Positions 1 through 6,412 of a stretch of 7,394 nucleotides of DNA are shown here, in pieces. Within the stretch, counting starts at the first letter, position 1. Every line of letters starts with the position of its first letter. The translations under genes and the position numbers were made by a program. The stretch comes from PUMD01 sp964599275 (GTDB lineage: Bacteria > Bacillota > Sulfobacillia > SLMV01). Below the pieces are notes generated by a model, which made no database searches, had not been told where the DNA came from, and saw only the letters and a list, made by a program, of their open reading frames with translations. Location: NCBI GenBank assembly GCA_964599275.1, contig CAZRFK010000087.1, positions 1-7,394 on the forward strand. Direction: 5' to 3'.

Positions 1-195
1 CAGAAACGTAGTTGGGAAACCGATGATGGACAGTATCGTTCGAAAGTTGAAGTGGTAGCCAACAATGTTAGGTTCTTGGACTGGCCCGATGACAATCGGC
101 AGAAGCCGAAAAGAGAGGAAGACGATGCTTTTGACGATTTCGACGATTTTGACGACCTGGACGATGATGATCTTGATCCGGTTCCTTTTGACTGA
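1..195 (+). CDS. ssb: Single-stranded DNA-binding protein SSB, 3' part (5' end outside window)
   Basis: C-terminal 64 residues of SSB, open at the left edge of the window and ending at TGA 193-195. SSB coats single-stranded DNA during replication and repair and recruits partner enzymes through its C-terminal tip. The first ~28 residues (SWETDDGQYRSKVEVVANNV then RFLDWP) match the last strand of the SSB OB fold. A short basic stretch (RQKPKR) follows, then a tail made almost entirely of Asp with spaced Phe/Leu, ending PVPFD. There is no long Gly/Gln-rich linker. The usual tip is DDD(I/L)PF with Phe as the last residue; here an Asp follows Phe (cct ttt gac tga). rpsR follows 44 bp downstream, as in the conserved rpsF-ssb-rpsR cluster, and the position supports the call. 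Identity is confident; only the tip is odd. Confidence 0.93.
   Translation, partial: QKRSWETDDGQYRSKVEVVANNVRFLDWPDDNRQKPKREEDDAFDDFDDFDDLDDDDLDPVPFD
130..165 (+). repeat. 9-bp in-frame tandem repeat coding the acidic SSB tail
   Basis: Four consecutive near-identical 9-bp units (ttt/ttc/ctg followed by gacgat or gacgac) encode Phe-Asp-Asp three times and then Leu-Asp-Asp. Two more Asp and Leu-Asp follow. The repeat may have expanded the acidic tail by slippage, since unit length and reading frame coincide; that origin is inference. Confidence 0.7.
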
Positions 196-226
196 CAGCA
201 TGAACATGTCCGGGGAGATAGAGATT

Positions 227-234
227 GGAGGTGG
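227..234 (+). promoter_or_regulatory. Ribosome binding site that decides the rpsR start
   Basis: GGAGGTGG is a near-perfect SD. GGAGG ends 8 nt before GTG 240, which favours that start. A TTG at 225 overlaps this SD and would instead have to use GGGGAG at 212-217, so it is less likely. GTG 243 is the other option. Confidence 0.7.
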
Positions 235-239
235 CTCTA

Positions 240-461
240 GTGGTGCCACGCGGTGGTAGAAGAAAATCATGTTCTTTCTGTATGGATGATGTTGAGTATG
301 TTGATTACAAGGATGTTGGAAGACTGAGACGCTTCTTGAGCGATCGGGGTAAAATTCTTCCCCGCAGGGTTACGGGCACCTGTTCCCGGCATCAGCGGCA
401 GCTGTCCAAGACCATTAAGCGAGCCAGGTTCATGGCCCTGTTACCTTATGTTGTAGACTAA
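240..461 (+). CDS. rpsR: 30S ribosomal protein S18, zinc-binding (C+) type
   Basis: Component of the 30S platform, next to S6 in the assembled subunit. The 73 residues from GTG 240 contain the S18 signatures YVDYKDV, RGKILPRRVTGT, HQRQL and the C-terminal RARFMALLPYV. The length is close to the ~75-80 typical of the family. Cys11-x2-Cys14 and Cys48-x2-His51 make a plausible zinc ribbon, so this is the Cys-containing form rather than the Cys-free form found in Bacillus subtilis. The N-terminus is basic (RGGRRK). The gene lies 44 bp after ssb, as in the standard rpsF-ssb-rpsR order. The start is GTG 240 on SD evidence; TTG 225 would add five residues. Confidence 0.96.
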   Translation: MVPRGGRRKSCSFCMDDVEYVDYKDVGRLRRFLSDRGKILPRRVTGTCSRHQRQLSKTIKRARFMALLPYVVD

Positions 462-478
462 ACCAATAATTCTCAAAA

Positions 479-514
479 GGGAGGGAAGGACACCTTTTTG
501 GTGTTCTGATAACC
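479..514 (+). promoter_or_regulatory. SD plus hairpin in the spacer before the MazG-like gene
   Basis: A strong SD, GGGAGGG (479-485), lies 29 nt before the TTG start, too far for normal initiation. Between them is an 8-bp stem, AGGACACC (487-494) with GGTGTTCT (500-507), containing one G-T pair and a TTTTT loop. When the stem folds, SD and TTG 515 are about 8 nt apart (position 486 plus 508-514), which is ideal. The pairing is visible in the sequence; that ribosomes use it is inference. Confidence 0.55.
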
Positions 515-835
515 TTGTCTCGCAAAGACAACCATGATGTGGGGATTGCAAAGAATGCCCATGCAATAGAATGGCTGAAAGCAGAGATGGTTGCACACTT
601 GGGAAAGGTATTTCGTGCTTTGATAGCGGCCAAGGAGGACGTTGTAGTGGAGGTCCTGGCTGCTCTCATTTCATGTGCCTATCTACTGGCCCGAAGAGTT
701 GGTGTTAGCTTTGGGCGGCTGGATGCCAGAATTGATCAGCATCTACGCAACAATGTACGGAATGACCACCAGCTGGAGACCTGGTATGGTGACTTATCTG
801 CTCTCCTGCAGTACCGAGATGAAGAAAGAGGGTGA
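515..835 (+). CDS. MazG-like family protein (small all-alpha NTP pyrophosphohydrolase-like)
   Basis: A 106-residue soluble protein resembling the MazG-like family (PF12643), often found near rpsR/yybS in Clostridia. Recognisable segments are AIEWLKAEM (17-25), the hydrophobic helix VLAALISCAYLLARRVGVSFGRLD (47-70) and ETWYGDLSALLQY (88-100). True MazG proteins hydrolyse NTPs to NMPs using clustered Glu/Asp and Mg2+. Here Glu19, Glu24, Glu41, Asp42 and Glu46 are present, but the Asp that normally follows in the ExxD motif appears to be Ala, so catalysis is uncertain. No substrate can be assigned. TTG 515 is the first usable start; none lies in frame between the SD and it except CTG 506. GTG 539 is an alternative but would cut the conserved region close. 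The gene ends at TGA 833-835, in the same frame as yybS. Confidence 0.8.
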   Translation: MSRKDNHDVGIAKNAHAIEWLKAEMVAHLGKVFRALIAAKEDVVVEVLAALISCAYLLARRVGVSFGRLDARIDQHLRNNVRNDHQLETWYGDLSALLQYRDEERG

Positions 836-883
836 TCCAGGATCTCTAGCTGGTTTGAGGGACAACAAGATAATGATCCGCAG

Positions 884-1834
884 GTGCGTGCTATTACAGA
901 AAGCGCATTATTAGCGGCTCTTACCGTACTCCTGATGTTTGCTGGTAATTTCCTGCCTGTAATAGGGTTTTTTCTGGTTTTAATCTGGCCGATTCCTATT
1001 ATGTTGGTGGTGATTCGCCACGGTCTCAAGTATGGGATCATGGCCATTGCGGTCACAATTGCCCTGGGTGCCACATTTTTAGGAATTCTGCAGGCAGTGT
1101 TAACTGGAGTGACAGTAGTTGGCTTCATAGGTGTGGCGCTAGGTGTAGGCTTGAGGCTTGATTGGGATGCGCCGACGCTGATTGGTGCTGCATCCTGTGC
1201 AGTTGCATTGTCTTTCCTGATCATTGTTTTGCTTGCTGGGCCCTTGATGGGGATAAATATTGTCGAGCAGATACAGACCAATGTCGGCGAAGGATTCGAA
1301 CAGGCACTTGAAATCTACGTTCAGAGAGGATTGCTTGGTCCTGAAGATGCAGAGCAAATGCAGGAGCAAATGCAGCTTACCGTGGAACTAGTCAATATGA
1401 TGTTTCCTGCGATATTTTTGCTCTCGTCTGCTGTTTATGCTGTATGGACTTTTCTAGTTACCCGTTTGGTTTTGCCCCGTTTGGGATATCCAGTTCCTGC
1501 TTTGCCGGAGTTTTCTCGATGGCAGGCACCGGTATGGTTGGCTTTTATTTATGTAGCTTCCCTTTTGAGCGAGATGTTTTTTGCCAGGCAGCCGGGAGTG
1601 TATTTGCTGGATTTGGTTGGTAATGTATTCTTTCTGACCAATCTGGTTTACTTAGTTTGTGGAACTGCACTACTGTATTTTTTCCTCAAGCATTATCTGC
1701 GGTTTCGATGGTTGGCTGGGTTGGCATGTTTTTTAGTAGCCACCCACCATTTCGGGGCTTTGCTGCTGCCCCTGGCTGCCATATTGGATTCCGGGATGGA
1801 CTTTAGGGAGCGTTTTGAATCTAAGTATGGATGA
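884..1834 (+). CDS. yybS: YybS family (DUF2232) polytopic membrane protein
   Basis: A 316-residue integral membrane protein with about eight to nine hydrophobic segments (roughly 8-24, 26-44, 51-69, 72-92, 99-126, 171-197, 217-233, 240-268, 275-302). A polar, Glu/Gln-rich stretch at 127-170 separates the two halves. The N-terminal pattern AITESALLAALT, the half-and-half layout and the position upstream of rplI-dnaB match DUF2232/YybS (PF09991). The family's function is not established; distant likeness to small-molecule uptake S components has been suggested, and I do not assert it here. In Bacillus yybS is followed by gdpP, but here rplI follows at once. The GTG start lacks a good SD. The frame is open back to the upstream TGA 833-835 with no ATG/GTG/TTG, so the true N-terminus may be non-canonical or inefficiently initiated. 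Confidence 0.88.
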   Translation: MRAITESALLAALTVLLMFAGNFLPVIGFFLVLIWPIPIMLVVIRHGLKYGIMAIAVTIALGATFLGILQAVLTGVTVVGFIGVALGVGLRLDWDAPTLIGAASCAVALSFLIIVLLAGPLMGINIVEQIQTNVGEGFEQALEIYVQRGLLGPEDAEQMQEQMQLTVELVNMMFPAIFLLSSAVYAVWTFLVTRLVLPRLGYPVPALPEFSRWQAPVWLAFIYVASLLSEMFFARQPGVYLLDLVGNVFFLTNLVYLVCGTALLYFFLKHYLRFRWLAGLACFLVATHHFGALLLPLAAILDSGMDFRERFESKYG

Positions 1835-1863
1835 ACAGGCAAGTGATCAAGAAGTTCATGGTT

Positions 1864-1870
1864 GGAGGTG
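1864..1870 (+). promoter_or_regulatory. Ribosome binding site that decides the rplI start
   Basis: GGAGGTG precedes two in-frame starts, GTG 1874 (only 3-4 nt away) and ATG 1880 (9-10 nt away). The spacing, and the family N-terminus (Met-x-(I/V)-ILLEDV), favour ATG 1880. Confidence 0.7.
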
Positions 1871-1879
1871 TGAGTGATT

Positions 1880-2332
1880 ATGCAAATTATACTGCTGGAA
1901 GATGTGGATAATCTGGGTAGCGCTGGTGATGTGGTAGAAGTAGCTGATGGCTATGCTCGCAACTATCTTCTTCCACAGCAGATTGCAAACCGCGCGACTC
2001 CTGAGAATATGACCGATTGGGAGCATCAGCAAAAACAACGTCAGCAGATGGAAGATAAAAAGAAGCGTCTAGCTGAAGAAACGGCTGAAAAAATTGAAGG
2101 AGCCGCTCTCACGACTCCTGCACGTGCAGGTGAAGAAGGTAAACTCTTTGGCTCAATAACCACCCAGAACATCGCTGATGCATTGGCTGAAAAAACTGGT
2201 GTGGAAATTGATCGAAGAGACATTCAGTTGGATGAACCTTTGTCGGTTTTGGGAGAATATGAAGTGTACATCCGGTTGCACCCTGAGGTTTCTGTTACCA
2301 TTGAAGTTGAAGTGGTGCCAGAGGAAGACTGA
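1880..2332 (+). CDS. rplI: 50S ribosomal protein L9
   Basis: Protein of the large subunit that binds 23S rRNA at the base of the L1 stalk and helps reading-frame maintenance. The 150 residues match the family length (~148-150). The N-terminal RNA-binding domain has ILLEDVDNLGSAGDVVEV and GYARNYLLPQQIA (about 3-35). A charged connecting helix rich in Lys/Glu/Gln follows (about 44-75). The C-terminal domain contains KLFGSITTQNIADAL and ends in IRLHPEVSVTIEVEVVPEED. The gene lies 45 bp after yybS and 43 bp before dnaB, the usual rplI-dnaB pairing. GTG 1874 would add two residues. Confidence 0.97.
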   Translation: MQIILLEDVDNLGSAGDVVEVADGYARNYLLPQQIANRATPENMTDWEHQQKQRQQMEDKKKRLAEETAEKIEGAALTTPARAGEEGKLFGSITTQNIADALAEKTGVEIDRRDIQLDEPLSVLGEYEVYIRLHPEVSVTIEVEVVPEED

Positions 2333-2362
2333 ATTGCGTTTGGGTTTACAGTCACGGGTGGA

Positions 2363-2370
2363 GGGGAGGA
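2363..2370 (+). promoter_or_regulatory. Ribosome binding site that decides the dnaB start
   Basis: GGGGAGGA, with GGAGG at 2365-2369, lies 6 nt before GTG 2376. This sets the dnaB start and rules out both the longer open frame running back into rplI and the internal ATG 2388. Confidence 0.75.
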
Positions 2371-2375
2371 TACCG

Positions 2376-3698
2376 GTGAATCAGCTCATGGACCGAGTAC
2401 CTCCGCAAAATGAAGATGCGGAGAGATCTGTTCTGGGTTCAATGCTGCTTGACAGCGAAGCCATAGCAGTTGCTGCAGAGAATCTGCGACCGGAGGATTT
2501 TTACCGTAAGACCCACAGTAAGATGTTTGAGGTCATGCTTGAATTGTATGATCGTGGTGAGGCGGTTGACCTGGTTACCGTCACAGAGCAGTTGCAGCAG
2601 CAGGATGCGCTAGAGGATGTCGGCGGAGCTAGCGAGATCTCAGCAATAGCTAACTCTGTACCCAGTGTAGCCAATGTGGAATATTATGCGAAAATAGTTG
2701 AGCAAAAATCTGCTATGCGGCGCCTTTTGCGTGTTTGCTCGCGTATAACCCAGATGGTTTACGCTGGGGATACCACCTCAGAGGATATTCTTGATAGAGC
2801 AGAGCAGATGATTTTTGAAATTGCTGAGAGTCGTCAGGGACGCGATTATGGAATTCTTAAGGAAATACTCAAGGATGCGTTTGAAGAAATTGAATCTCTC
2901 TATCACAATCAGGGTTCAGTTGTGGGGGTCCCGACCGGTTATAGTCAGCTGGATGAGCTGACCTCGGGTCTGCATGATTCAGAGATGATAATAATTGCTG
3001 CCAGACCATCTGTGGGGAAGACGACTCTGGCTCTGAATATTGCAGCCCATGCGGCAGTGGAGGAGAACGTGCCGGTGGCAATTTTCAGTCTAGAAATGGC
3101 CAGAGAACAATTGGGGCAGCGGTTATTATCCTCAGAAGCAGGGATAGATGGCCACAGGTTGAGGACCGGTTATCTCCGTGACGATGATTGGCCCAAACTA
3201 TCCAGAGCACTGGGAAGGCTCAGTGAGGTGGAAATTTACGTTGACGACACTGCCAATTTGAGTGCTATGGAGCTGAGAGGTAGGGCAAGGCGGCTGAAAT
3301 CAGAAAGAGACATCGGCTTGGTCATGGTTGATTATCTGCAACTTATGCATGGAGCAGAAGGAGAGAATAGACAACAGGAGATTTCGGCGATTTCACGCTC
3401 ATTGAAACAGCTGGCCAGGGAGTTGAAATGTCCTGTTGTAGCGCTTTCCCAGCTGAGCCGTAAAGTTGAGCAGAGGTCAAACCGGAAGCCGCAGCTTTCT
3501 GATCTACGAGAGTCGGGGGCCATTGAACAGGACGCAGATTTGGTGGCATTTTTATGGAACAATCCAGAGAGGGACAATGAAAACATCCTGGATATTGTCG
3601 TAGCCAAGCAGCGTAATGGCCCGACCGATATTGTCCAATTGCTGTTTTTGAAAAAATTCAGCCGCTTTGTGGAACCTACATGGCGAGAAGAAGAGTAA
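2376..3698 (+). CDS. dnaB: Replicative DNA helicase DnaB (DnaC of Bacillus)
   Basis: Hexameric 5'-3' helicase of the replication fork; it unwinds parental DNA and works with primase. The 440 residues are close to the family length (~450). The N-terminal domain (about 6-110) starts with PPQNEDAERSVLGSMLLD. A linker helix follows, then the RecA-like domain from about 180. Walker A is 209-217 (ARPSVGKTT, Lys215). Walker B is VMVDYLQLM at 316-324 with Asp319. Later motifs are ALSQLSRKVEQR, SDLRESGAIEQDAD and the KQRNGPT region near the C-terminus, which holds the arginine-finger area. No intein interrupts Walker A, a common DnaB insertion point. The frame is open upstream to 2178, but that part overlaps rplI and is not coding. 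GTG 2376 is chosen on its SD. Confidence 0.97.
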   Translation: MNQLMDRVPPQNEDAERSVLGSMLLDSEAIAVAAENLRPEDFYRKTHSKMFEVMLELYDRGEAVDLVTVTEQLQQQDALEDVGGASEISAIANSVPSVANVEYYAKIVEQKSAMRRLLRVCSRITQMVYAGDTTSEDILDRAEQMIFEIAESRQGRDYGILKEILKDAFEEIESLYHNQGSVVGVPTGYSQLDELTSGLHDSEMIIIAARPSVGKTTLALNIAAHAAVEENVPVAIFSLEMAREQLGQRLLSSEAGIDGHRLRTGYLRDDDWPKLSRALGRLSEVEIYVDDTANLSAMELRGRARRLKSERDIGLVMVDYLQLMHGAEGENRQQEISAISRSLKQLARELKCPVVALSQLSRKVEQRSNRKPQLSDLRESGAIEQDADLVAFLWNNPERDNENILDIVVAKQRNGPTDIVQLLFLKKFSRFVEPTWREEE

Positions 3699-3716
3699 GG
3701 CGGTGGTTCGTTCCAG

Positions 3717-5099
3717 ATGGTTGAAGCCTATGATGTGATAATAGTAGGGGCGGGGCCAGCGGGTATTTTTTCTGCACTTGAAATAACAGAAATCTCTCCC
3801 GGGGCTGATGTGCTTATTTTAGAGCGAGGACACCGACTCGAAAGACGTGTGTGTCCTTTATCGCAGAGTGCAGTTGAGTGTTCCCACTGCAAACCATGCC
3901 ATAATGTTTCTGGTTGGGGTGGGGCAGGTGCGTTTAGTGACGGCAAGATAACCTTAACTACTAAATTTGGTGGAGAATTAGATAGGTATGTTGGTGAGGA
4001 ATACCTGTCTGAACTGATCCAGTATTGTGATGATTGGTATCTTCAATTTGGCGCTCCTGATCGTGTTTACGGCGGAGATTCAGAACAGATACGCCACCTG
4101 CGCCGTCGGGCTGCTGCTGCAGAGCTTACTTTCATTCCTGCACGCATTCGACATCTGGGAACTGATCGCTGTTTAGAGGTGATCGGCCGTGCTTATGATT
4201 ATTTAAAGCAAAGGGTTGAGATTAAAACAGGGGTCGAAGTTGCAGAGGTTTTGATTGAGGATGGAAGTTGCCGTGGGGTTATCTGTGCGAATGGAGAACA
4301 ATACAGAGCGGATTATGTTGTGGCTGCTCCAGGACGTTCAGGTTCGGATTGGCTTGAGAAACAGGCCACTAAACTGGGGATACAGGTTAATACCAGTCCA
4401 GTAGATGTCGGGGTGCGAGTTGAGGTTCCTGCTCTGGTTACCGAGGAAGTTACTGATGAGGTTTATGAATCAAAGCTGCTTTATTATTCCAAGTCTTTTG
4501 ACGATCGAGTAAGGACTTTCTGTATGTGTCCTGGTGGTGAGGTCACACTGGAAAATGTGGGGGGGCTCATTACTGTCAATGGACATAGTTTTGAAAATCA
4601 GCGAGGCGAAAATACCAATTTTGCCCTGTTGGTTTCTAAATCCTTCACAGAGCCTTTCGATGAACCAATTGAGTATGGTAGCAATATCGCAGCACTGGCC
4701 AATATGTTGGGTGGTGGAGCGTTGGTTCAAAGACTGGGAGATTTGTTATCAGGAAGGCGTTCCACTCCGCGCAGAATAGAACGTGGGGTTGTTAACCCCA
4801 CCTTAAAGGAAGCGACACCAGGTGACTTGAGCCTGGTCCTCCCATACCGGCACCTGCTAGGTATTTTGGAAATGATGGAGGCACTTGATGATGTTATGCC
4901 CGGCGTATATTCACGTCATACACTGTTGTATGGTGTTGAAGCAAAATTTTACTCTTCCACAATAGGAGTGGATGAATCTTTAAAAACTGAAATTGACAGG
5001 TTATATGTAGCCGGCGACGGGGCGGGAATTACCAGAGGATTAGCGCAGTCGTCAGCTTCAGGAGTCCATGTCGCCAGAAGTATTCTGCAAACAACTTAA
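3717..5099 (+). CDS. FAD-dependent dehydrogenase of the COG2509 type, four-cysteine cluster
   Basis: A 460-residue cytosolic flavoprotein, substrate unknown. The N-terminal Rossmann dinucleotide site is VIIVGAGPAG (7-16), followed by the acidic strand end VLILERG (32-38). Next come Cys46, Cys55, Cys58 and Cys61 (C-x8-C-x2-C-x2-C), then GWGGAGAFSDGK (67-77). These features match the uncharacterised 'NAD(FAD)-utilizing dehydrogenase' family COG2509. The C-terminal FAD motif is YVAGDGAGITRGLAQSSASG, ending 5 to 15 residues from the terminus. The spaced cysteines could bind an Fe-S cluster or zinc, or be redox-active; nothing in the sequence decides this. The gene starts 18 bp after dnaB with a weak SD (AAGGCGG) and ends 19 bp before the purA start. 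Its neighbours suggest co-transcription but not function. Confidence 0.86.
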   Translation: MVEAYDVIIVGAGPAGIFSALEITEISPGADVLILERGHRLERRVCPLSQSAVECSHCKPCHNVSGWGGAGAFSDGKITLTTKFGGELDRYVGEEYLSELIQYCDDWYLQFGAPDRVYGGDSEQIRHLRRRAAAAELTFIPARIRHLGTDRCLEVIGRAYDYLKQRVEIKTGVEVAEVLIEDGSCRGVICANGEQYRADYVVAAPGRSGSDWLEKQATKLGIQVNTSPVDVGVRVEVPALVTEEVTDEVYESKLLYYSKSFDDRVRTFCMCPGGEVTLENVGGLITVNGHSFENQRGENTNFALLVSKSFTEPFDEPIEYGSNIAALANMLGGGALVQRLGDLLSGRRSTPRRIERGVVNPTLKEATPGDLSLVLPYRHLLGILEMMEALDDVMPGVYSRHTLLYGVEAKFYSSTIGVDESLKTEIDRLYVAGDGAGITRGLAQSSASGVHVARSILQTT

Positions 5100-5103
5100 A
5101 TAA

Positions 5104-5112
5104 AGGGAGAGG
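5104..5112 (+). promoter_or_regulatory. Ribosome binding site that decides the purA start
   Basis: AGGGAGAGG ends 6 nt before TTG 5119 and directly abuts TTG 5113. Spacing, and the family N-terminus (Met-x-VVLVG-x-QWGDEGKGK), favour TTG 5119. Confidence 0.65.
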
Positions 5113-5118
5113 TTGTCA

Positions 5119-6393
5119 TTGGCAGTAGTTTTGGTGGGAGTACAATGGGGAGATGAAGGAAAAGGGAAAATAACTGACTATCTTGCCGGACAGGCTGACA
5201 TGGTTGTGCGCTATCAGGGAGGAGCAAATGCAGGACACACTGTAGTCATGGGAGATACTGAGCACCGTCTTCATCTGGTGCCCTCTGGACTGACTGCCGG
5301 ATGTGAGGCCCTTATTGGTAATGGCGTGGTTGTCGATCCTGATATCTTGCTCAAGGAGATGAATCGACTCAGCAAAGCGGGATTTGATCTTTCTTTGCTG
5401 CGCATAGCAGAGACTGCTCATGTGGTAATGCCATATCATAAACTATTGGATCAATATGAAGAGGAACTCCGATCAGGACATGGGCAAAAAGTGGGTACAA
5501 CTGGACGAGGAATTGGGCCGGCATATGCAGACAAGATGGCCCGAAAAGGCATTCGTATGATTGACTTGATGGACAGGGACTACCTTGGCTCTCAACTCGA
5601 AATTCGGGTTTCGGAGGCTAAACGCGTGCTTGGAGAGATTCCATTCACAGTTGATTCACTGATCCGGCAATACAGCAAATACGGAGAGTTGTTTGGTGAT
5701 TATCTCTGTGACGCATCTTTACTTGTTTTTGATGCCCTGCAGCAGGGAAAACAGGTTTTATTTGAAGGTGCCCAGGGGACCATGCTGGATATAGATCACG
5801 GAACTTATCCTTTTGTAACTTCTTCATCACCTGTTGCAGGAGGAGCCTGCAGTGGAACTGGAGTTGGCCCTACACAAATCGACAGAGTAATTGGAGTCGT
5901 CAAGGCATATGTTTCGCGAGTTGGTGCTGGTCCCTTTCCCACAGAGCTTGAGGGCAAGACGGGTGAATGGCTTCGCAACCAAGGAAAGGAATATGGTACA
6001 ACCACCGGTCGCCCTCGCCGCTGCGGATGGTTGGATGGGGTATTACTCAAATATGCAGTGCGAATTAATGGTCTTGACGGATTATGCCTTACAAAGTTGG
6101 ATGTTTTACAGGGACTTAAAGAAATCAATATCGCAAGAACTTATGAATTTGAAGGACAGTCCATTTCTGAATTCCCTCATGATAGAAATATTCTGAATCA
6201 CTGCCAACCTATTTATGAATCCGTACCAGGTTGGGATGTTGATATAAGTAACTGCAAGGATTTTGAAGAATTGCCCGCTGCTGCCAGGGAGTTTGTAGGT
6301 AAAGTAGAAGAGATTGCCGGCATTCCTGTGGTTATGATCAGCGTGGGGCCCAAGCGCAGTCAGACCATTCACAAGGAAAAAGTGTTGGCATGA
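5119..6393 (+). CDS. purA: Adenylosuccinate synthetase
   Basis: Joins IMP and aspartate using GTP to make adenylosuccinate, the first committed step from IMP to AMP; cytosolic dimer. The 424 residues fit the family (~425-430). The P-loop is GDEGKGK (11-17), with catalytic Asp12 and the phosphate-binding Lys15. GANAGHT carries the catalytic His40. Further signatures are GTTGRGIGPAY (about 126-136), EGAQGTMLDIDHGTYPFVTSS (about 217-237), TTTGRPRRCGWLD (about 294-306, containing the Asp/IMP-binding Arg residues) and GPKRSQTI near the C-terminus (guanine base contact). No key residue is missing. TTG 5113 would add two residues. The gene closes the tight ssb-to-purA series; a 128-bp gap follows with no clear terminator. 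Confidence 0.97.
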   Translation: MAVVLVGVQWGDEGKGKITDYLAGQADMVVRYQGGANAGHTVVMGDTEHRLHLVPSGLTAGCEALIGNGVVVDPDILLKEMNRLSKAGFDLSLLRIAETAHVVMPYHKLLDQYEEELRSGHGQKVGTTGRGIGPAYADKMARKGIRMIDLMDRDYLGSQLEIRVSEAKRVLGEIPFTVDSLIRQYSKYGELFGDYLCDASLLVFDALQQGKQVLFEGAQGTMLDIDHGTYPFVTSSSPVAGGACSGTGVGPTQIDRVIGVVKAYVSRVGAGPFPTELEGKTGEWLRNQGKEYGTTTGRPRRCGWLDGVLLKYAVRINGLDGLCLTKLDVLQGLKEINIARTYEFEGQSISEFPHDRNILNHCQPIYESVPGWDVDISNCKDFEELPAAAREFVGKVEEIAGIPVVMISVGPKRSQTIHKEKVLA

Positions 6394-6412
6394 ATTTCCG
6401 TTCAACATAAAT

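Noticed and set aside
65..259. Open frame overlapping the ssb tail and rpsR start
   Set aside because: It is a shifted reading of the ssb acidic repeat (Thr/Ile-rich, no family likeness) without its own SD.
736..1281. 181-codon minus-strand frame opposite the MazG-like gene and yybS
   Set aside because: It is the mirror of well-supported + strand genes and its protein shows no recognisable domain. The other minus-strand frames were rejected for the same reason.
2178..2375. Open frame extending dnaB upstream into rplI
   Set aside because: It overlaps rplI out of frame, has no DnaB likeness, and a strong SD sits just before GTG 2376.
3000..3026. Intein in DnaB at Walker A
   Set aside because: The motif is continuous and the protein is of normal length.
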